NCBI RefSeq assembly: GCF_048007105.1 | Contig: NZ_CP180352.1 | Coordinates: 558,001 to 622,000, forward strand | Origin: Minwuia sp048007105 | GTDB taxonomy: Bacteria; Pseudomonadota; Alphaproteobacteria; Minwuiales; Minwuiaceae | Direction of reading: 5' to 3' | DNA length: 64,000 nucleotides | Shown: positions 36,901 through 45,370 of the stretch, piece after piece | Position numbering within the stretch: the first letter of the stretch is position 1 | Layout of the letters: every line of letters begins with the position of its first letter | The notes under the pieces: model-generated | Seen by the model: only the letters and a program-made list of their open reading frames with translations | Told to the model about the DNA's origin: nothing | Databases searched by the model: none | Translations under genes and position numbers: made by a program

Positions 36901-37099
36901 GCACCTGGGTGATCTGGGTCTCGACGATTCCCGCGCTGGCGCCGCGCCATGTGGTGTTGACCGAGACGATGGGCGGGTCGATGTCCGGGTACTCCCGGAC
37001 CGTCATCCTGTCATAGGAGAAGAAGCCGAAGATCATCAGCACCAGCGACATGACCACCGCGAAGACGGGCCGCTTGATGGCGGTGTCGGACAGGACCAT
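33941..37099 (-). CDS. RND efflux transporter, inner-membrane pump (AcrB/HAE1 family)
   Basis: A 1052-aa proton-driven multidrug pump. It begins with the family N-terminus LSDTAIKRPVFAVVMSLVLM. The relay Asp pair is present in AIGLVVDDAIVVLENIHRR (TM4). The long periplasmic loops and the second set of helices (ILIVEFANQLRDEG, then LRPILMTTISTALGALPLAM) are intact. Length is typical. It starts 3 bases after the adaptor-protein gene ends. No TolC-like outer-membrane gene is in the window, so the pump must borrow one. Substrates are unknown. Confidence 0.95.
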   Translation of the reverse strand: MVLSDTAIKRPVFAVVMSLVLMIFGFFSYDRMTVREYPDIDPPIVSVNTTWRGASAGIVETQITQVLEDELAGIGGVKRITSTSREGSSSISVEFNLTRDIDAAANDVRDRVSRAINRLPSEAETPTVAKTESDARPMMWMVLSSDRLNALQLSDYAERQIVDRFGVVDGVSRVRLGGERRYAMRVWLKKNELAARDLTVNDVETAIRAQNIEVPSGRIESSMRELSVRTQTSLSSVDEFRNIVVAESGGYAVRLGEVADVELGAEDERTELRSDGKPAVGIGVIRQSKANTLEVARGVKAELEQVRAGLPEGMTLELAYDQSVFVEVSIKEVYTALAIALALVVLVIFIFLRSIRATVIPALAIPVSILAAFIVLGALDYSVNVLTLLALVLAIGLVVDDAIVVLENIHRRIEEGEPPLLAAVNGARQIAFAVISTTIVLIAVFVPISFLEGNVGRLFREFGIAVATAVMFSSFVALTLTPMLCSKILKPASESGPLNRWTGRLLDMLAAGYRWVLEKTLAIWIVMLAIAGVLVGLAYVFYTALPEELAPTEDRGVIFVSATAPEGASLEFTDRYVTEVEQRLIPIVERGDGSRVLVILAPGFGRPGDVNRAFGILRLKDWSEREVSQHQVIGELFPQIYSVPGLQAFAFGLPPLGIRNFDKPVQFVIGGPDYDTLERWAELVLAKARENPGLLSPEMDYDQTLPELRVFIDRDRAADLGLRVSDIGQTLETLLGERRVTTYEQGGKQYEVILRAQKSDRATPQDLRNIYVRSQDGGRLIPLESVVSLTEGATARELARTDRLRSITVKASLAPGYTQGEALAFLDQVAAEELPSAARITYSGESQEFKSSTGALYFTFALALAIVFLALAAQFESFIHPVTIIAGVPLAVTGALATMLVFGISMNVYSQIALIMLIGLTAKNAILIVEFANQLRDEGREIRAAVLEAAQIRLRPILMTTISTALGALPLAMATGAGAETRSTLGIVIIGGIAFSTVMSLFIVPLLYLGLARFTKPIGFVERRLQAQREEVKRDRQAAETDEPPQPVSAAE

Positions 37100-37102
37100 G
37101 GT

Positions 37103-38230
37103 CTAGCTCTCCGCGCCCTTCGGGGCGTTGCGGACCTGCACGGCGGCGCCGGGCCGGACCTTCTGCACGCCCGCGGTGATGACGGTCTGACCGGCCTCCA
37201 GACCGTCCAGGATCTCGACCTGTCCCGGCCGCCGGCGGCCGAGCGTGACCGGCGAGCGCACGGCCTTGCCGTCCTCGACGGCGAAGACGAAGGCGCCGCC
37301 ATCGACCACCAGCACCAATTCCTCCGGCGCCAGCAGCGCGTTCTCGGTTCGCCCGTAGACCAGTTCGACCGTCAGATACATGCCGGGCCGGAGCAGCCCC
37401 TCGGCGTTGTCGATCTCGGCCCGGACGGTGACCGAGCGGGTATCCGGATCGACGCGGGTGTCGATGGTCGAGACGACGCCCTCGATCGGGGTGTCGGGAT
37501 AGGCCGAAGAGCGCGCCAGCACGGTCTGGCCCGGATGCAGCGCCGCCAGCGCGGTTTCCGGGACATCGAAATCGAGCTTGATGACCGAGATGTCGTCCAG
37601 GGTGACGATGGGATCGCCCGGCTGCACCAGCGCGCCGAGGCTCGCCTGCTTGAAGCCGAGACGGCCCGAAAAAGGCGCCTGCAGCGTGAACTTGCCGATC
37701 CGGACTTCCAGCTGCCGCACCTCGGCCTCGGCGGTGGCGACCGCCTGGGCCAGTTCCTCGGTGCGCGCCTCGGTGGTCAGGCCCTTGCGCCGGGTCGCCT
37801 CGCCGCGCTCGTAGATCTGCTGCGCCAGCTTCAGCGCCGAACGCGCGCCGGCCAGGTCCGCCGCGATCTCGGCCGAACCAAAGCGCACCAGCACGTCGCC
37901 CTTCTGGACCTGCTGGCCCTCGGAGATGTTCATGTCGGCGATGCGGCCGGCGATCTCGCTGGTGATGGCAACCGACTGGTTGGACCGCGCGGTGCCGACC
38001 ACGCGGACGCTGTCGACCAGCACACCCGGCTGCAAGATCACGGCGTCGACCGGTGTCGGGAAACCGCCGCCGCGCTGCGCCTGGGCCGGCGGCGCGAAGT
38101 ACTTGCCGATCAGCGGCAGTTCCGCCCGGTTCTGAAAGGCGAAGATGCCCGCCACGGCCAGGATGGCGACGACCAGGATCTGGATGAGAATACGCACGTG
38201 CCTGCCGCTCTCCCTTGCTGCGCCCATCAT
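37103..38230 (-). CDS. RND efflux periplasmic adaptor (membrane fusion protein)
   Basis: A 375-aa adaptor that links the RND pump to an outer-membrane channel. An N-terminal membrane anchor (ILIQILVVAILAVAGIFAF) precedes the lipoyl/barrel-sandwich halves (ITSEIAGRIADMNISEGQQV, and FTLQAPFSGRLGFKQASLGA), with an alpha-helical hairpin between them and the beta-barrel (LRPGMYLTVELVY). The long frame starts at a double ATG (38230/38227); a GTG just before ILIQ could be the real start. It is directly upstream of the pump gene, and divergent from the deacetylase-like gene. Confidence 0.93.
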   Translation of the reverse strand: MMGAARESGRHVRILIQILVVAILAVAGIFAFQNRAELPLIGKYFAPPAQAQRGGGFPTPVDAVILQPGVLVDSVRVVGTARSNQSVAITSEIAGRIADMNISEGQQVQKGDVLVRFGSAEIAADLAGARSALKLAQQIYERGEATRRKGLTTEARTEELAQAVATAEAEVRQLEVRIGKFTLQAPFSGRLGFKQASLGALVQPGDPIVTLDDISVIKLDFDVPETALAALHPGQTVLARSSAYPDTPIEGVVSTIDTRVDPDTRSVTVRAEIDNAEGLLRPGMYLTVELVYGRTENALLAPEELVLVVDGGAFVFAVEDGKAVRSPVTLGRRRPGQVEILDGLEAGQTVITAGVQKVRPGAAVQVRNAPKGAES

Positions 38231-38356
38231 GGCTTATATGCTGAAGCACCGGCGCGCAGCGCGGAAAGGTAGCGTCTGCTGTCCTTTCGGCAAACAGACA
38301 TCTTTCCGTCGCGCCAACAATTGATTGCCGGACAGGGGTTTTCCGCCTTGGCGACG

Positions 38357-39277
38357 ATGCTGATCACACATATGGACTGCCTGTGGCACGACACAGGGTC
38401 GTCCCATCCCGAGCGGCCGGACCGTCTTCGCGCGGTGCGCCACGCGCTCAACGAGACGGATTTTCCCGACCTGATCCGCGCGGAAGCGCCGCTGGCGAGC
38501 GACGAGGAAATCGCCCGGGCCCATCCGGCCGACCATGTCGCCGCCATGTTCGAGGCCATGCCCGCCGAAGGCCGGCGGCAGCTGGACGGCGACACAATTG
38601 TCTCTCCCGGCTCGGGCGACGCCGCGCGCCGCGCCGCGGGCGCCGTGATCGCGGCCATCGATGCGGTCTTCGCCGGGGCGGCCGACAATGCCTTCTGCGC
38701 CGTGCGACCGCCCGGACACCATGCCGAACCGACCCAGCCCATGGGCTTCTGCCTGTTCAACAATGTCGCCGTCGGCGCGCATCACGCGCGGGCGAAGCAC
38801 GGCATCAGCCGGGTTGCGGTGATCGACTTCGACGTCCACCACGGCAACGGCACCGAGGCCATGTTCCGCCAGGACGGCGATCTGTTCTACGGCTCGACCC
38901 ACCAGTGGCCGCTTTATCCCGGCACCGGGGAGCGCAGCGAACGCGGGGTGCGGAACAATATCTGCAACGTCCCGCTGCTGCCCGATGCCGGCTCGAAGGA
39001 GTTCCGCTTCGGCATGGAGGAGTCGCTGCTGCCGGCGCTGGCGGCCTTCAAGCCGGAACTGCTGATCATTTCCGCCGGTTTCGACGCCCATGAGCGCGAT
39101 CCGCTGGCGCATCTGAACCTGACCGACGACGACTACGCCTGGATCACGCGCGAGCTGATGAAGATCGCCGATGAATGCTGCGCCGGCAGGGTGGTATCCG
39201 TGCTCGAAGGCGGTTATGACCTCGACGCGCTGCAAACGGCGAGCGCGGCGCATGTCAGGGAGCTTCAGCGGCAATGA
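38357..39277 (+). CDS. Histone-deacetylase-like amidohydrolase
   Basis: A 306-aa class II HDAC-fold hydrolase that removes acetyl groups from acetylated amines such as polyamines or small molecules. Zinc and catalytic motifs are present: RPPGHHAE with the paired His, IDFDVHHGNGTE with zinc ligands, and SAGFDAHERDPL. An ATG at 38357 gives a start close to family members (MLITHMDCLWHDTGSSHPER); earlier in-frame TTG codons exist. It precedes xseB, overlapping it by 4 bases, an arrangement common in alphaproteobacteria. Confidence 0.92.
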   Translation: MLITHMDCLWHDTGSSHPERPDRLRAVRHALNETDFPDLIRAEAPLASDEEIARAHPADHVAAMFEAMPAEGRRQLDGDTIVSPGSGDAARRAAGAVIAAIDAVFAGAADNAFCAVRPPGHHAEPTQPMGFCLFNNVAVGAHHARAKHGISRVAVIDFDVHHGNGTEAMFRQDGDLFYGSTHQWPLYPGTGERSERGVRNNICNVPLLPDAGSKEFRFGMEESLLPALAAFKPELLIISAGFDAHERDPLAHLNLTDDDYAWITRELMKIADECCAGRVVSVLEGGYDLDALQTASAAHVRELQRQ

Positions 39278-39528
39278 GCGACATCCCCGAGGATATCCGG
39301 GAAATGAGTTTCGAGGCGGCTCTGGCCGAACTCGAACAGATCGTGGGCAAGCTGGAATCGGGCGATGTCGATCTCGAGAAGTCCATCGACATGTACGCCC
39401 GCGGCGCCCAGCTGAAACAGCATTGCGAGGCGAAGCTGAAGGCGGCCGAGGCCCGGGTGGAGAAGCTGGTGATCGGTCCCGACGGCGCGCCCCGTGGCTC
39501 CGAACCGTTCGGCGACGGCGACAGCTGA
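39274..39528 (+). CDS. xseB: Exodeoxyribonuclease VII small subunit
   Basis: An 84-aa protein, the small subunit of the single-strand-specific exonuclease VII. The pattern MSFEAALAELEQIVGKLESG followed by DVDLEKSIDMYARGAQL and HCEAKLKAAEARVEKL matches the family closely. It overlaps the deacetylase-like stop, and its TGA overlaps the ATG of ispA by one base, so the three are translationally coupled. xseA is not in this window. Confidence 0.95.
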   Translation: MSDIPEDIREMSFEAALAELEQIVGKLESGDVDLEKSIDMYARGAQLKQHCEAKLKAAEARVEKLVIGPDGAPRGSEPFGDGDS

Positions 39529-40418
39529 TGACCCCGGAACTGAAGGACGCGCTGACCCGGTCGTCGGCCGAGGTCGAGGCGGCGATGGATGCGCTGGTCC
39601 CCCTGCCGCAGTCTCTGGAGGCCCGCGTCTACAATTCGATGCGCTATTCGCTGTTCGCCGGCGGCAAGCGGCTGCGGCCGTTCCTGGTGATGGCGTCGGG
39701 CGACCTGTTCCACGTGCCGCGGGAGAATTCGGTCCGCGCGGCCGCCGCGATCGAGATGATCCACACCTACTCGCTGATCCATGACGACCTGCCCTGCATG
39801 GACGACGACGACCTGCGCCGTGGCAAGCCGACCAATCACCGGCAGTTCGACGAGGCCACGGCCGTGCTGGCCGGCGACGCGCTGCAGCCCAAGGCCTTCC
39901 AGACACTGCTGGACCCGGCCACGGACCGGGACCCGCTGATCCGCCTGGAACTGGCGCGCACGCTGGCCGACGCCGCCGGCGCGGAGGGCATGGTCGGCGG
40001 TCAGATGATCGACCTGCAGGCCGAGACCACCTCCTACGGCCTGGATCAGATCACGCGTCTGCAGAACATGAAGACCGGCGCGCTGATCGCCTGGTCCTGT
40101 GAGGCCGGGGCCATCCTGGGCCACGCCACGGACACCGAGCGCGCAGCCCTGCGCGGCTACGGGCTGGAAGTCGGACTTGCCTTCCAGATCGCCGACGACA
40201 TCCTGGATGTCGAGGGCAGCCCCGAAGAGATGGGCAAGGCCACCGCCAAGGACGCGGATGCAGGCAAGGAGACCTTCATCACGCTGATGGGACTCGATGG
40301 CGCGCGCAAAAGGGCCCGGGAACTGGTAGACAGCGCCGTCGCACGGCTTGATTTGTTCGGCCAAAGGGCCTTTCTATTGAAGGATGTAGCGGCCTACGTC
40401 ATCGATCGCCGCTCGTAG
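39528..40418 (+). CDS. ispA: Farnesyl diphosphate synthase
   Basis: A 296-aa polyprenyl synthase that condenses IPP with DMAPP and GPP to make farnesyl diphosphate. First Asp-rich motif: HDDLPCMDDDDLRRG. Second: FQIADDILDVEG. The GGKRLRP pocket and the region LAGDALQ are typical. Its start overlaps the xseB stop, and dxs follows 31 bases later, linking two steps of isoprenoid synthesis in one operon. Confidence 0.96.
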   Translation: MTPELKDALTRSSAEVEAAMDALVPLPQSLEARVYNSMRYSLFAGGKRLRPFLVMASGDLFHVPRENSVRAAAAIEMIHTYSLIHDDLPCMDDDDLRRGKPTNHRQFDEATAVLAGDALQPKAFQTLLDPATDRDPLIRLELARTLADAAGAEGMVGGQMIDLQAETTSYGLDQITRLQNMKTGALIAWSCEAGAILGHATDTERAALRGYGLEVGLAFQIADDILDVEGSPEEMGKATAKDADAGKETFITLMGLDGARKRARELVDSAVARLDLFGQRAFLLKDVAAYVIDRRS

Positions 40419-40449
40419 CGTGACCCGCGGCGCAGAATTCTGAACGGAC

Positions 40450-42390
40450 ATGAGGTTGCCGGCTGTGGCCGAGACTTCCAACACACCCCTGCTGGACACG
40501 ATCAACAGCCCCGCCGAGCTGCGCGGGCTGCAGCCCGACCAGCTGCGTCAGCTGGCGGACGAACTCCGCACCGAAACCATTGCCGCGGTCTCCGAGACCG
40601 GCGGCCATCTGGGCGCCGGGCTGGGCGTGGTCGAGCTGACGGCGGTGCTGCACTACGTCTTCAACACGCCCGACGACAAGCTGATCTTCGACGTCGGCCA
40701 CCAGTGCTATCCGCACAAGATCCTGACCGAGCGCCGCGACCGCATCCGCACGCTGCGCCAGGGCGGTGGCCTGTCGGGCTTCACCAAGCGCGCCGAGAGC
40801 CGCTACGACCCGTTCGGTGCGGCGCATTCGTCGACCTCGATTTCCGCCGGCCTCGGCTTCGACGTCGCCCACCGGATGCTGGGCCAGCCGCACCGCGTGA
40901 TCTCGGTCATCGGCGACGGCTCCATGTCGGCCGGCATGGCCTATGAGGCGATGAACAATGCCGGCTCCATGAAGAGCCGGATGATCGTCATCCTGAACGA
41001 CAACGAGATGTCGATCGCCCCGCCGGTCGGCGCGATGAGCGCCTATCTCTCGCGGCTGATCTCGGGCAAGCCCTATCTCTCGATCCGGGAGGTCGGCAAG
41101 AAGCTGGCCGAGCGCTTCCCGAGGCAGCTCTCCAAGATGGCGCAGCGCGCCGAGGAGTTCGCCCGCGGCATGCTCACCGGCGGCACCATGTTCGAGGAGC
41201 TCGGCTTCTATTACGTCGGCCCGGTCGACGGCCACAACATCGAGCACCTGCTGCCGGTGCTGGAGAATGTCCGCGACGCCGAGAGCGGCCCGATCCTGGT
41301 CCATGTCGTCACCGAGAAGGGCAAGGGCTACCTGCCGGCCGAGCAGTCGGCGGACAAGTATCACGGCGTCGCCAAGTTCGATGTTGTCACCGGCACCCAG
41401 CAGAAGGGCAAGCCGAACGCGCCGGCCTATACCAAGGTCTTCGCCAACGCGCTGGTGAAGGAAGCCGAGAAGGACGACCGCATCGTCGCCGTCACCGCCG
41501 CCATGCCGTCGGGCACTGGCCTCGACGTCTTCGGCAAGGCCTTCCCGAGCCGCACCTTCGACACCGGCATCGCCGAACAGCACGCCGTGACCTTCTGCGC
41601 CGGCATGGCCGCGGGCGGGCTGAAGCCCTTCGCGACGATCTACTCGACCTTCCTGCAGCGCGGCTACGACCAGGTGGTGCACGATGTCGCCATCCAGCGC
41701 CTGCCCGTGCGCTTCGCCATCGACCGCGCCGGCCTTGTCGGCGCCGACGGCCCCACCCACGCGGGCTCCTTCGACGTGACCTATCTGGCGACCCTGCCGG
41801 GTTTCGTGGTCATGGCCTGCTCCGACGAGGCCGAACTGGTCCACATGGTCGCCACGGCGGCGGCCATCGACGACCGGCCCTCGGCCTTCCGCTATCCGCG
41901 CGGCGAGGGCATCGGCACCGAGATGCCCGAGGAGGGTGTGCCGCTGGAGATCGGCAAGGGCCGCATCGTCCGCGAGGGCAATGCGCTGGCGATCCTGAAT
42001 TTCGGCGGCCGCATGGCCGAGGTGATGAAGGCGGCCGACGATCTGGCCAGCATGGGTCTCAGCGCCACCGTCGCCGACGCGCGCTTCGCCAAGCCGCTGG
42101 ACACCGACCTGATCGCCCGGCTGGCCCGCGAACACCCGCTGCTGATCACCATCGAGGAAGGCGCCATCGGCGGTTTCGGCAGCCACGTGCTGCAGTTCCT
42201 GGCCGAGAACGACCTGACCGAGGGTCTGAAGGTCCGGCCGATGATCCTGCCCGACATCTTCATCGACCAGGACAAGCCGGAGAAGATGTACGACATCGCC
42301 GGCCTCAACGCCCCGCAGATCGTCACCACGGCGCTGTCGGCGCTCGGCATCGACAGCAAGGACGGCAAGGCCCAGCCCGCAAGGGCCTGA
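40450..42390 (+). CDS. dxs: 1-deoxy-D-xylulose-5-phosphate synthase
   Basis: A 646-aa thiamine-diphosphate enzyme that joins pyruvate and glyceraldehyde-3-phosphate in the first step of the MEP pathway. Motifs: FDVGHQCYPHKILTERRD, the TPP/Mg motif GDGSMSAGMAYEAMNNAG, and the transketolase pyrimidine domain GIAEQHAVTFCAGMA with the conserved Glu. The length and order are normal. It follows ispA closely in the same direction. Downstream lies a 127-bp repeat and short palindromes before a minus-strand small gene. Confidence 0.97.
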   Translation: MRLPAVAETSNTPLLDTINSPAELRGLQPDQLRQLADELRTETIAAVSETGGHLGAGLGVVELTAVLHYVFNTPDDKLIFDVGHQCYPHKILTERRDRIRTLRQGGGLSGFTKRAESRYDPFGAAHSSTSISAGLGFDVAHRMLGQPHRVISVIGDGSMSAGMAYEAMNNAGSMKSRMIVILNDNEMSIAPPVGAMSAYLSRLISGKPYLSIREVGKKLAERFPRQLSKMAQRAEEFARGMLTGGTMFEELGFYYVGPVDGHNIEHLLPVLENVRDAESGPILVHVVTEKGKGYLPAEQSADKYHGVAKFDVVTGTQQKGKPNAPAYTKVFANALVKEAEKDDRIVAVTAAMPSGTGLDVFGKAFPSRTFDTGIAEQHAVTFCAGMAAGGLKPFATIYSTFLQRGYDQVVHDVAIQRLPVRFAIDRAGLVGADGPTHAGSFDVTYLATLPGFVVMACSDEAELVHMVATAAAIDDRPSAFRYPRGEGIGTEMPEEGVPLEIGKGRIVREGNALAILNFGGRMAEVMKAADDLASMGLSATVADARFAKPLDTDLIARLAREHPLLITIEEGAIGGFGSHVLQFLAENDLTEGLKVRPMILPDIFIDQDKPEKMYDIAGLNAPQIVTTALSALGIDSKDGKAQPARA

Positions 42391-42410
42391 GGCCTTCCGA
42401 AAGCCACACC

Positions 42411-42433
42411 GTCATCCCGGCCCTGAGCCGGGT
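42411..42433. repeat. Short palindromic repeat (family 2)
   Basis: Imperfect palindrome of the form GTCATCCCGG...GCCGGG, just after dxs. It belongs to a family of about 23-bp palindromes scattered through the right two thirds of the window. Other members are listed under findings. Confidence 0.7.
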
Positions 42434-42460
42434 TCACTGATCGGAGTTCGCGCTTGCCTG

Positions 42461-42587
42461 CCCTCCCCCTGCGAGGGGGAGGGTTGGGTGGGGGTGGGAG
42501 CGGCACAGGCGCCCGCCATTCATCCATCAACGCCGCCGACCCCCACCCGTCGCTGCGCGCCGGCCTCCCCCTGCCAGGGGGGAGGCT
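42461..42587. repeat. 127-bp composite palindromic repeat, copy A
   Basis: A unit starting with a CCCTCCCCCT / AGGGGGAGGG hairpin and containing GGGTGGGGGTGGG matched by a later CCCCCACCC. It ends in a second hairpin, GCCTCCCCCTG / CAGGGGG(G)AGGC. The copy carries an extra G in the last arm compared with copies B and C, and a G for C in the first loop. The middle (CGTCGCTGCGCGCC) is the same in all three copies. Confidence 0.85.
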
Positions 42588-42690
42588 CTGAATCGGCGTC
42601 CTGCTCTGCCGTCCCCGGGCTTGACCCCAGGACCCTGTCACACCGCTTGCGCCAAAGCCTTCGGGTCAGGTCCAAAGGCGGAAAAATGCC

Positions 42691-42834
42691 TCAGGTGAAA
42701 TTCACCAGCGTCGTGATGCCGACGATGATCAGATAGGCCGCGACGATGTAGTTGAGCAAGCGCGGGACCAGCAGGATGGCGATGCCGCCGGCGAGCGCGA
42801 CGATGCCCTGGATCATGCCTTCGGAAATATACAT
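42691..42834 (-). CDS. DUF3096 small membrane protein
   Basis: A 47-aa hydrophobic protein. MIQGIVALAGGIAILLVPRL followed by LNYIVAAYLIIVGI matches DUF3096, a family of single- or double-helix membrane peptides common in proteobacteria, of unknown function. ATG at 42834 is preceded by AAGGGGAAAG; the longer open frame upstream (to 43164) runs through repeats and is not coding. It lies between two copies of the 127-bp repeat and is easily missed because of its size. Confidence 0.8.
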   Translation of the reverse strand: MYISEGMIQGIVALAGGIAILLVPRLLNYIVAAYLIIVGITTLVNFT

Positions 42835-42940
42835 CGGGACTTTCCCCTTGTTGTTTTCGACCAACAAGAGGTGGGCGCGAACCGCCGATCCCCAACCGCC
42901 CTGCGACAGATCGGAACAACCGCAGCCAACCGGTTCCGGC

Positions 42941-42966
42941 GTCATCCCGGCCTTGAGCCGGGATCC
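42941..42966. repeat. Short palindromic repeat (family 2)
   Basis: GTCATCCCGG then CTTGAG-type spacer then CCGGGATCC. It is upstream of the DUF3096 gene, between repeat copies A and B. Confidence 0.7.
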
Positions 42967-43094
42967 GGGACGGCGGCTCGTCGCAGTTTCATTCGCCGGA
43001 AGGAAGCGCCGCAACCAGACCCAGGCTCGGTGCTTGTCCCCGACTTGCGCGGGGAGCCGGGGTGACGGCAGACAGGCGAAACCGCAAGGACCTG

Positions 43095-43220
43095 CCCTCC
43101 CCCTCCGAGGGGGAGGGTTGGGTGGGGGTGGGAGTAGTGCAGTTGTCTGCCATTGGTCCATCATCGCAGCCGACCCCCACCCGTCGCTGCGCGCCGGCCT
43201 CCCCCTGCCAGGGGGAGGCT
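43095..43220. repeat. 126-bp composite palindromic repeat, copy B
   Basis: Same architecture and orientation as copy A: an opening 10-bp hairpin (CCCTCCCCCT / AGGGGGAGGG), a GGGTGGGGGTGGG tract, about 40 variable bases, CCCCCACCCGTCGCTGCGCG, and a closing hairpin with perfect 11-base arms. It lies about 110 bases downstream of the acyl-CoA dehydrogenase stop. Confidence 0.85.
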
Positions 43221-43330
43221 ACCCTCGAGCGGTTGCAGCCAATTGTCGTCCCCGTGGGCGGCAGGGACATTTCTGAAACCGCAGTGCCGCGCGTCTGGCA
43301 GACCAATTCGTCCCCGGACGCGCGGTTTCC

Positions 43331-45127
43331 CTAGGCCACCAGCAGATCGTCCTCGATCGCATACAGCGGCTCGGCGCCGGCGGTCGCCGCAGCGGCCAGC
43401 GAGGCGGCCTGGGGCATGATCTGGGTGGCGAAGAAATGCGTCGTGGCGATCTTGGCCTTCAGGAAGGGCGCGTCGTCGGCGCCGTCCGCCAGCAGCGCGG
43501 CCGCGGCGAGCGCGCCCTTGACCAGCAGGTAGCCGCCGGCGGTCAGGCCCATCAGCCGCAGGAACGGAGCCGCGCCTGCGCCGACGGCGTTCATGTCGCT
43601 CGCCAGCATACCGCCCAGCGTCTTCGCGGCGTCTTCCGCCGCGGCCAGTGCCGACTTCAGCGGCGCGGCCATGGCCTTCACAGACGCGTCGCCGGAGGCT
43701 GCGGCCTTCTCGGCCACGGCGGAGGCGTCGGTCAGCAGGGTGCGGACCGGCTCCCCGCCATTCATCGACAGCTTGCGGCCGACGAGGTCCATGGCCTGGA
43801 TGCCGTTGGTGCCCTCGTAGATCGGCAGGATACGGCTGTCGCGGTAGTGCTGGCCGGCGCCGGTCTCCTCGACGAAGCCCATGCCGCCATGCACCTGCAC
43901 GCCGACCGAGGACATCTCGACACCGATATCGGTGCCGAAGCCCTTGGAGATCGGGGTCAGCAGCTCGGCCAGCCCCTGCCGCACGCGGCGGACTTCCTCG
44001 TCGGGGTGCCGCCGCGCGAAGTCGAGGCATTCGGCGTTGTAGATGCAGATGGCCCGGGCCGCCTCGGTGCAGGCCTTCATGGTCATCAGCATGCGGCGGA
44101 CATCGGCATGGTCGATGATCGCGCCCGAACCGCCAGCCTTCATCGGCTTGCCCTGCACGCGGTCCCTGGCGAAGCGGACGGCGCGCTGGAAGGCGCGGTC
44201 GGCGACGGCGACGCCCTGGGTGCCGACCGAGAGGCGCGCATTGTTCATCATCGTGAACATGGCGCGCATGCCCTTCATCTCCTCGCCGACCATCCAGCCG
44301 ACGCATTCGTCATTGTCGCCATAGGACATGACGCAGGTCGGGCTGCCATGGATGCCGATCTTCTCCTCCAGCGAGGCGCAGCGGAGATCGTTGCGCTCGC
44401 CGAGCGAACCGTCGTCATTGACGAAGAACTTCGGCACCAGGAACAGGCTGATGCCCTTTGTGCCCGCCGGCGCATCCGGGGTGCGGGCCAGCACCAGATG
44501 GATGATGTTGTCGGTCATGTCGTGTTCGCCGAAGGTGATGAATATCTTCTGGCCCTTGATCAGCCAGGTTCCATCCCCGCGCGGCTCCGCCTTGGTGCGC
44601 AGCGCCCCGACATCCGAGCCGGCCTGCGGCTCGGTCAGGTTCATGGTCGCGGTCCACTCGCCGGTGATCAGCCGCTCCAGATACTTGTCCTTCAGCTCGT
44701 CGGAGCCGTGCGCCTCCAGCGCGTCGATCGCGCCTTGGGTCAGCAGCGGGCAAAGCGAGAAGGCGAGGTTCGCCGCGTTCCACATCTCGGTCAGCGGAAT
44801 GGTCACGGCCCAGGGCAGGCCGCCGCCACCCTTCTCCATCTCGAAGGGCACGCCGTTCCAGCCGCCCTCGGCGAACTGCCTGTAGGCCTCGGCGAAGCCC
44901 GACGCGGTCCGCACGACGCCGTTCTCCAGCTTCGCGCCCTCCTGATCGCCGGTCCAGTTCAGCGGGGCCAGCACGCCGCCGGCGAACTTCGCGCCCTCTT
45001 CAAGGATGGCGTCGACCAGATCCGGTTCGGCATGGTCGTAGCCGGGCAGTTCGCTGAGCGCCTTCAGGTCGCAGACATGGTTCAGGACAAAGCGCATGTC
45101 GCGCACGGGTGCGGTGTAGTCGGACAT
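43331..45127 (-). CDS. Acyl-CoA dehydrogenase (DmdC/long type)
   Basis: A 598-aa FAD enzyme that introduces a double bond into an acyl-CoA. N-terminal helical domain, middle beta domain (TATMNLTEPQAGSDVGALRT, KIFITFGEHDM), and C-terminal helical domain with the catalytic-base segment ILPIYEGTNGIQAMDLVGRK. About 100 extra residues at the C-terminus distinguish it from short-chain dehydrogenases; this longer layout is typical of the 3-methylmercaptopropionyl-CoA dehydrogenase-like group, though substrate assignment by length is weak. ATG at 45127. It follows the glycine-cleavage genes on the same strand, with a repeat-rich gap of 243 bases. Confidence 0.92.
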   Translation of the reverse strand: MSDYTAPVRDMRFVLNHVCDLKALSELPGYDHAEPDLVDAILEEGAKFAGGVLAPLNWTGDQEGAKLENGVVRTASGFAEAYRQFAEGGWNGVPFEMEKGGGGLPWAVTIPLTEMWNAANLAFSLCPLLTQGAIDALEAHGSDELKDKYLERLITGEWTATMNLTEPQAGSDVGALRTKAEPRGDGTWLIKGQKIFITFGEHDMTDNIIHLVLARTPDAPAGTKGISLFLVPKFFVNDDGSLGERNDLRCASLEEKIGIHGSPTCVMSYGDNDECVGWMVGEEMKGMRAMFTMMNNARLSVGTQGVAVADRAFQRAVRFARDRVQGKPMKAGGSGAIIDHADVRRMLMTMKACTEAARAICIYNAECLDFARRHPDEEVRRVRQGLAELLTPISKGFGTDIGVEMSSVGVQVHGGMGFVEETGAGQHYRDSRILPIYEGTNGIQAMDLVGRKLSMNGGEPVRTLLTDASAVAEKAAASGDASVKAMAAPLKSALAAAEDAAKTLGGMLASDMNAVGAGAAPFLRLMGLTAGGYLLVKGALAAAALLADGADDAPFLKAKIATTHFFATQIMPQAASLAAAATAGAEPLYAIEDDLLVA

Positions 45128-45330
45128 GATTGCAGGCCTCGTTAGCGGGCGTTTCCGTTGGTCTTGTTTACGTCAGTTTCGCACATTTAGGTCAGGTGCG
45201 CGCCGGATGAAACCTTCAGTCGTCGCTCAGGACACGCAGCCCGCAGCGGGATACCGGATCGTGGTCCGGCACAGGCCTTGGCCCGCTGCCCAGTTCAGCG
45301 TTGCAGCGATACATGACAGCGTCCGACTGG

Positions 45331-45353
45331 GTCCCGGGATCAAGTCCCGGGAC
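45331..45353. repeat. Short palindromic repeat (family 2)
   Basis: Perfect-arm palindrome GTCCCGGGA-TCAAG-TCCCGGGAC in the gap after gcvPB. The same 23 bases, with matching flanks, recur at 56466-56488. Confidence 0.8.
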
Positions 45354-45370
45354 GGGTAGCTATTGTCAGG

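Noticed and set aside
42391..43330. CRISPR array
   Set aside because: Repeats are present but they are long composite palindromes and short palindromes with irregular spacing and no spacer-repeat periodicity; no cas genes are nearby.
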